Part shown: positions 63,577 through 64,000 of the stretch, piece after piece
Numbering within the stretch: the stretch's first letter is position 1
Layout of the letters: the number at the start of each line of letters is the position of its first letter
The notes under the pieces: model-generated
The model's database searches: none
Told to the model about the DNA's origin: nothing
What the model saw: only the letters and a program-made list of their open reading frames with translations
Translations under genes and position numbers: made by a program
NCBI GenBank assembly: GCA_026003335.1
Contig: BPHB01000002.1
Location: 434,001-498,000, forward strand
DNA: 64,000 nucleotides
Direction of reading: 5' to 3'
Source: Chitinophagales bacterium
GTDB lineage: Bacteria > Bacteroidota > Bacteroidia > Chitinophagales > CAIOSU01

Positions 63577-63853
63577 CGGACAGCCAACGTTATTATAATC
63601 CTTTTCAGTATTTGTCAGTTTACACCCGTTCCTCGCGATTTTGATTATTCTCTTTTTGTTTAAACAACCTAAGCTATTTCACCTAAAATAAAATTAGGAA
63701 TCTTAAATACTCTATCCTAAACAAAAGACTAAAACAACGATGTAGAGGTTGATCAATAAACGAAGGATTAAAACAGGGAAGAGGCTTTATTTTCATAGTA
63801 CATAAAGATAGGTGAAAAAGTCAAGAAAAACCTGCACAACGGCCTGAGTGGTA
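63577..63853. other. AT-rich intergenic region upstream of the giant PKD gene
   Basis: About 277 bp with no gene. It holds a perfect 12-bp palindrome TTGTTTAAACAA at 63656-63667, about 80 bp upstream of the PKD gene start, and several A/T runs. The promoter of the PKD/PorP operon should lie here, but no clean TAnnTTTG element at proper spacing was found. Confidence 0.35.
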
Positions 63854-64000
63854 TCAGTCAAAACCCAGAATACTCAGCATGGTATCGGGCTTTTGCTCTT
63901 CGGCAAAAACCCTGCTTTCCAGCTGCCCGTCTTCCCTGCGGCTCACAAGCACGTGACGGGGCGAAGGGATAAGGCAATGTTTAATGCCCCCATAGCCGCT
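63854..64000 (-). CDS. speA: Probable biosynthetic arginine decarboxylase, C-terminal end (partial)
   Basis: The frame is open from the window edge on the minus strand and ends with TGA at 63854-63856, giving 48 residues. The sequence YGGIKHCLIPSPRHVLVSRR, then EDGQLESRVF, then LSILGFD, matches my recollection of the C-terminal end of Bacteroidota SpeA-type arginine decarboxylases (HCLIPxPKHVLI and MLKILGY). SpeA converts arginine to agmatine in polyamine synthesis using PLP. The fragment contains no catalytic residue, so the call rests on tail similarity only. Confidence 0.6.
   Translation of the reverse strand, partial: SGYGGIKHCLIPSPRHVLVSRREDGQLESRVFAEEQKPDTMLSILGFD

Overview
The window is a gene-dense stretch of a Bacteroidota chromosome, most like the Chitinophagales/Saprospirales/Sphingobacteriales side of the phylum. 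The evidence is lineage-typical content: three predicted type IX secretion (T9SS) cargo proteins (two with a type A-like tail, one with a gliding-motility-type CTD), a PorP/SprF protein coupled to a giant PKD adhesin, a TonB-dependent receptor with a carboxypeptidase-like N-terminal domain, a large TamB, an HU-CCDC81/SPOR protein, and many 4-bp ATGA overlaps and near-touching convergent genes. No rRNA, tRNA, CRISPR array, insertion sequence or integrase was seen. Species cannot be named from the sequence.

Region 1 (1-2.2 kb) is the edge of a surface-polysaccharide locus: the end of a CDP-glucose 4,6-dehydratase, a decayed GT2 glycosyltransferase, and an AglD/MprF-type flippase-like membrane protein. 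Region 2 (2.2-12.1 kb) holds tamB, tsaD, a secreted alpha/beta hydrolase with a T9SS tail, a VOC protein, an SDR and pdhB. Region 3 (12.1-17.9 kb) is an ebo cluster split into two convergent arms (eboE-eboF on plus; eboA-eboB-eboC-TMEM220 on minus) with no eboD in the window. Region 4 (18-24.1 kb) is housekeeping: methyltransferase, accC, bacterioferritin, thioredoxin-fold protein, lipoprotein MsrB and a class IV aminotransferase.

Region 5 (24.1-39.4 kb) is the most unusual part. It holds five cobalamin-binding-type radical SAM proteins (three of them tandem paralogues), two AspH/LpxO-fold Fe(II)/2-oxoglutarate dioxygenase paralogues in divergent arms, a WecE/ArnB-type sugar aminotransferase, an N-acetyl sugar amidotransferase, an ArnC/GtrB-type GT2, a one-domain EmrE/ArnE-like transporter and a GT-C-like membrane protein. 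Together they look like a pathway that builds, flips and transfers an amino sugar on a polyprenyl carrier, combined with radical methylation or cyclisation and hydroxylation of a lipid or glycan. I recognise no described system with this composition.

Region 6 (40-51 kb) carries an OmpA/PD40 protein, small membrane proteins, a T9SS-tagged DUF1028 protein, a GH13 glucosidase, sucC, a membrane protein and a TonB receptor. Region 7 (51-58 kb) is a TPR / beta-barrel / HU-SPOR operon, ending against PorP/SprF and the 1835-residue PKD adhesin (58-63.6 kb). The window closes in the C-terminus of a probable arginine decarboxylase.
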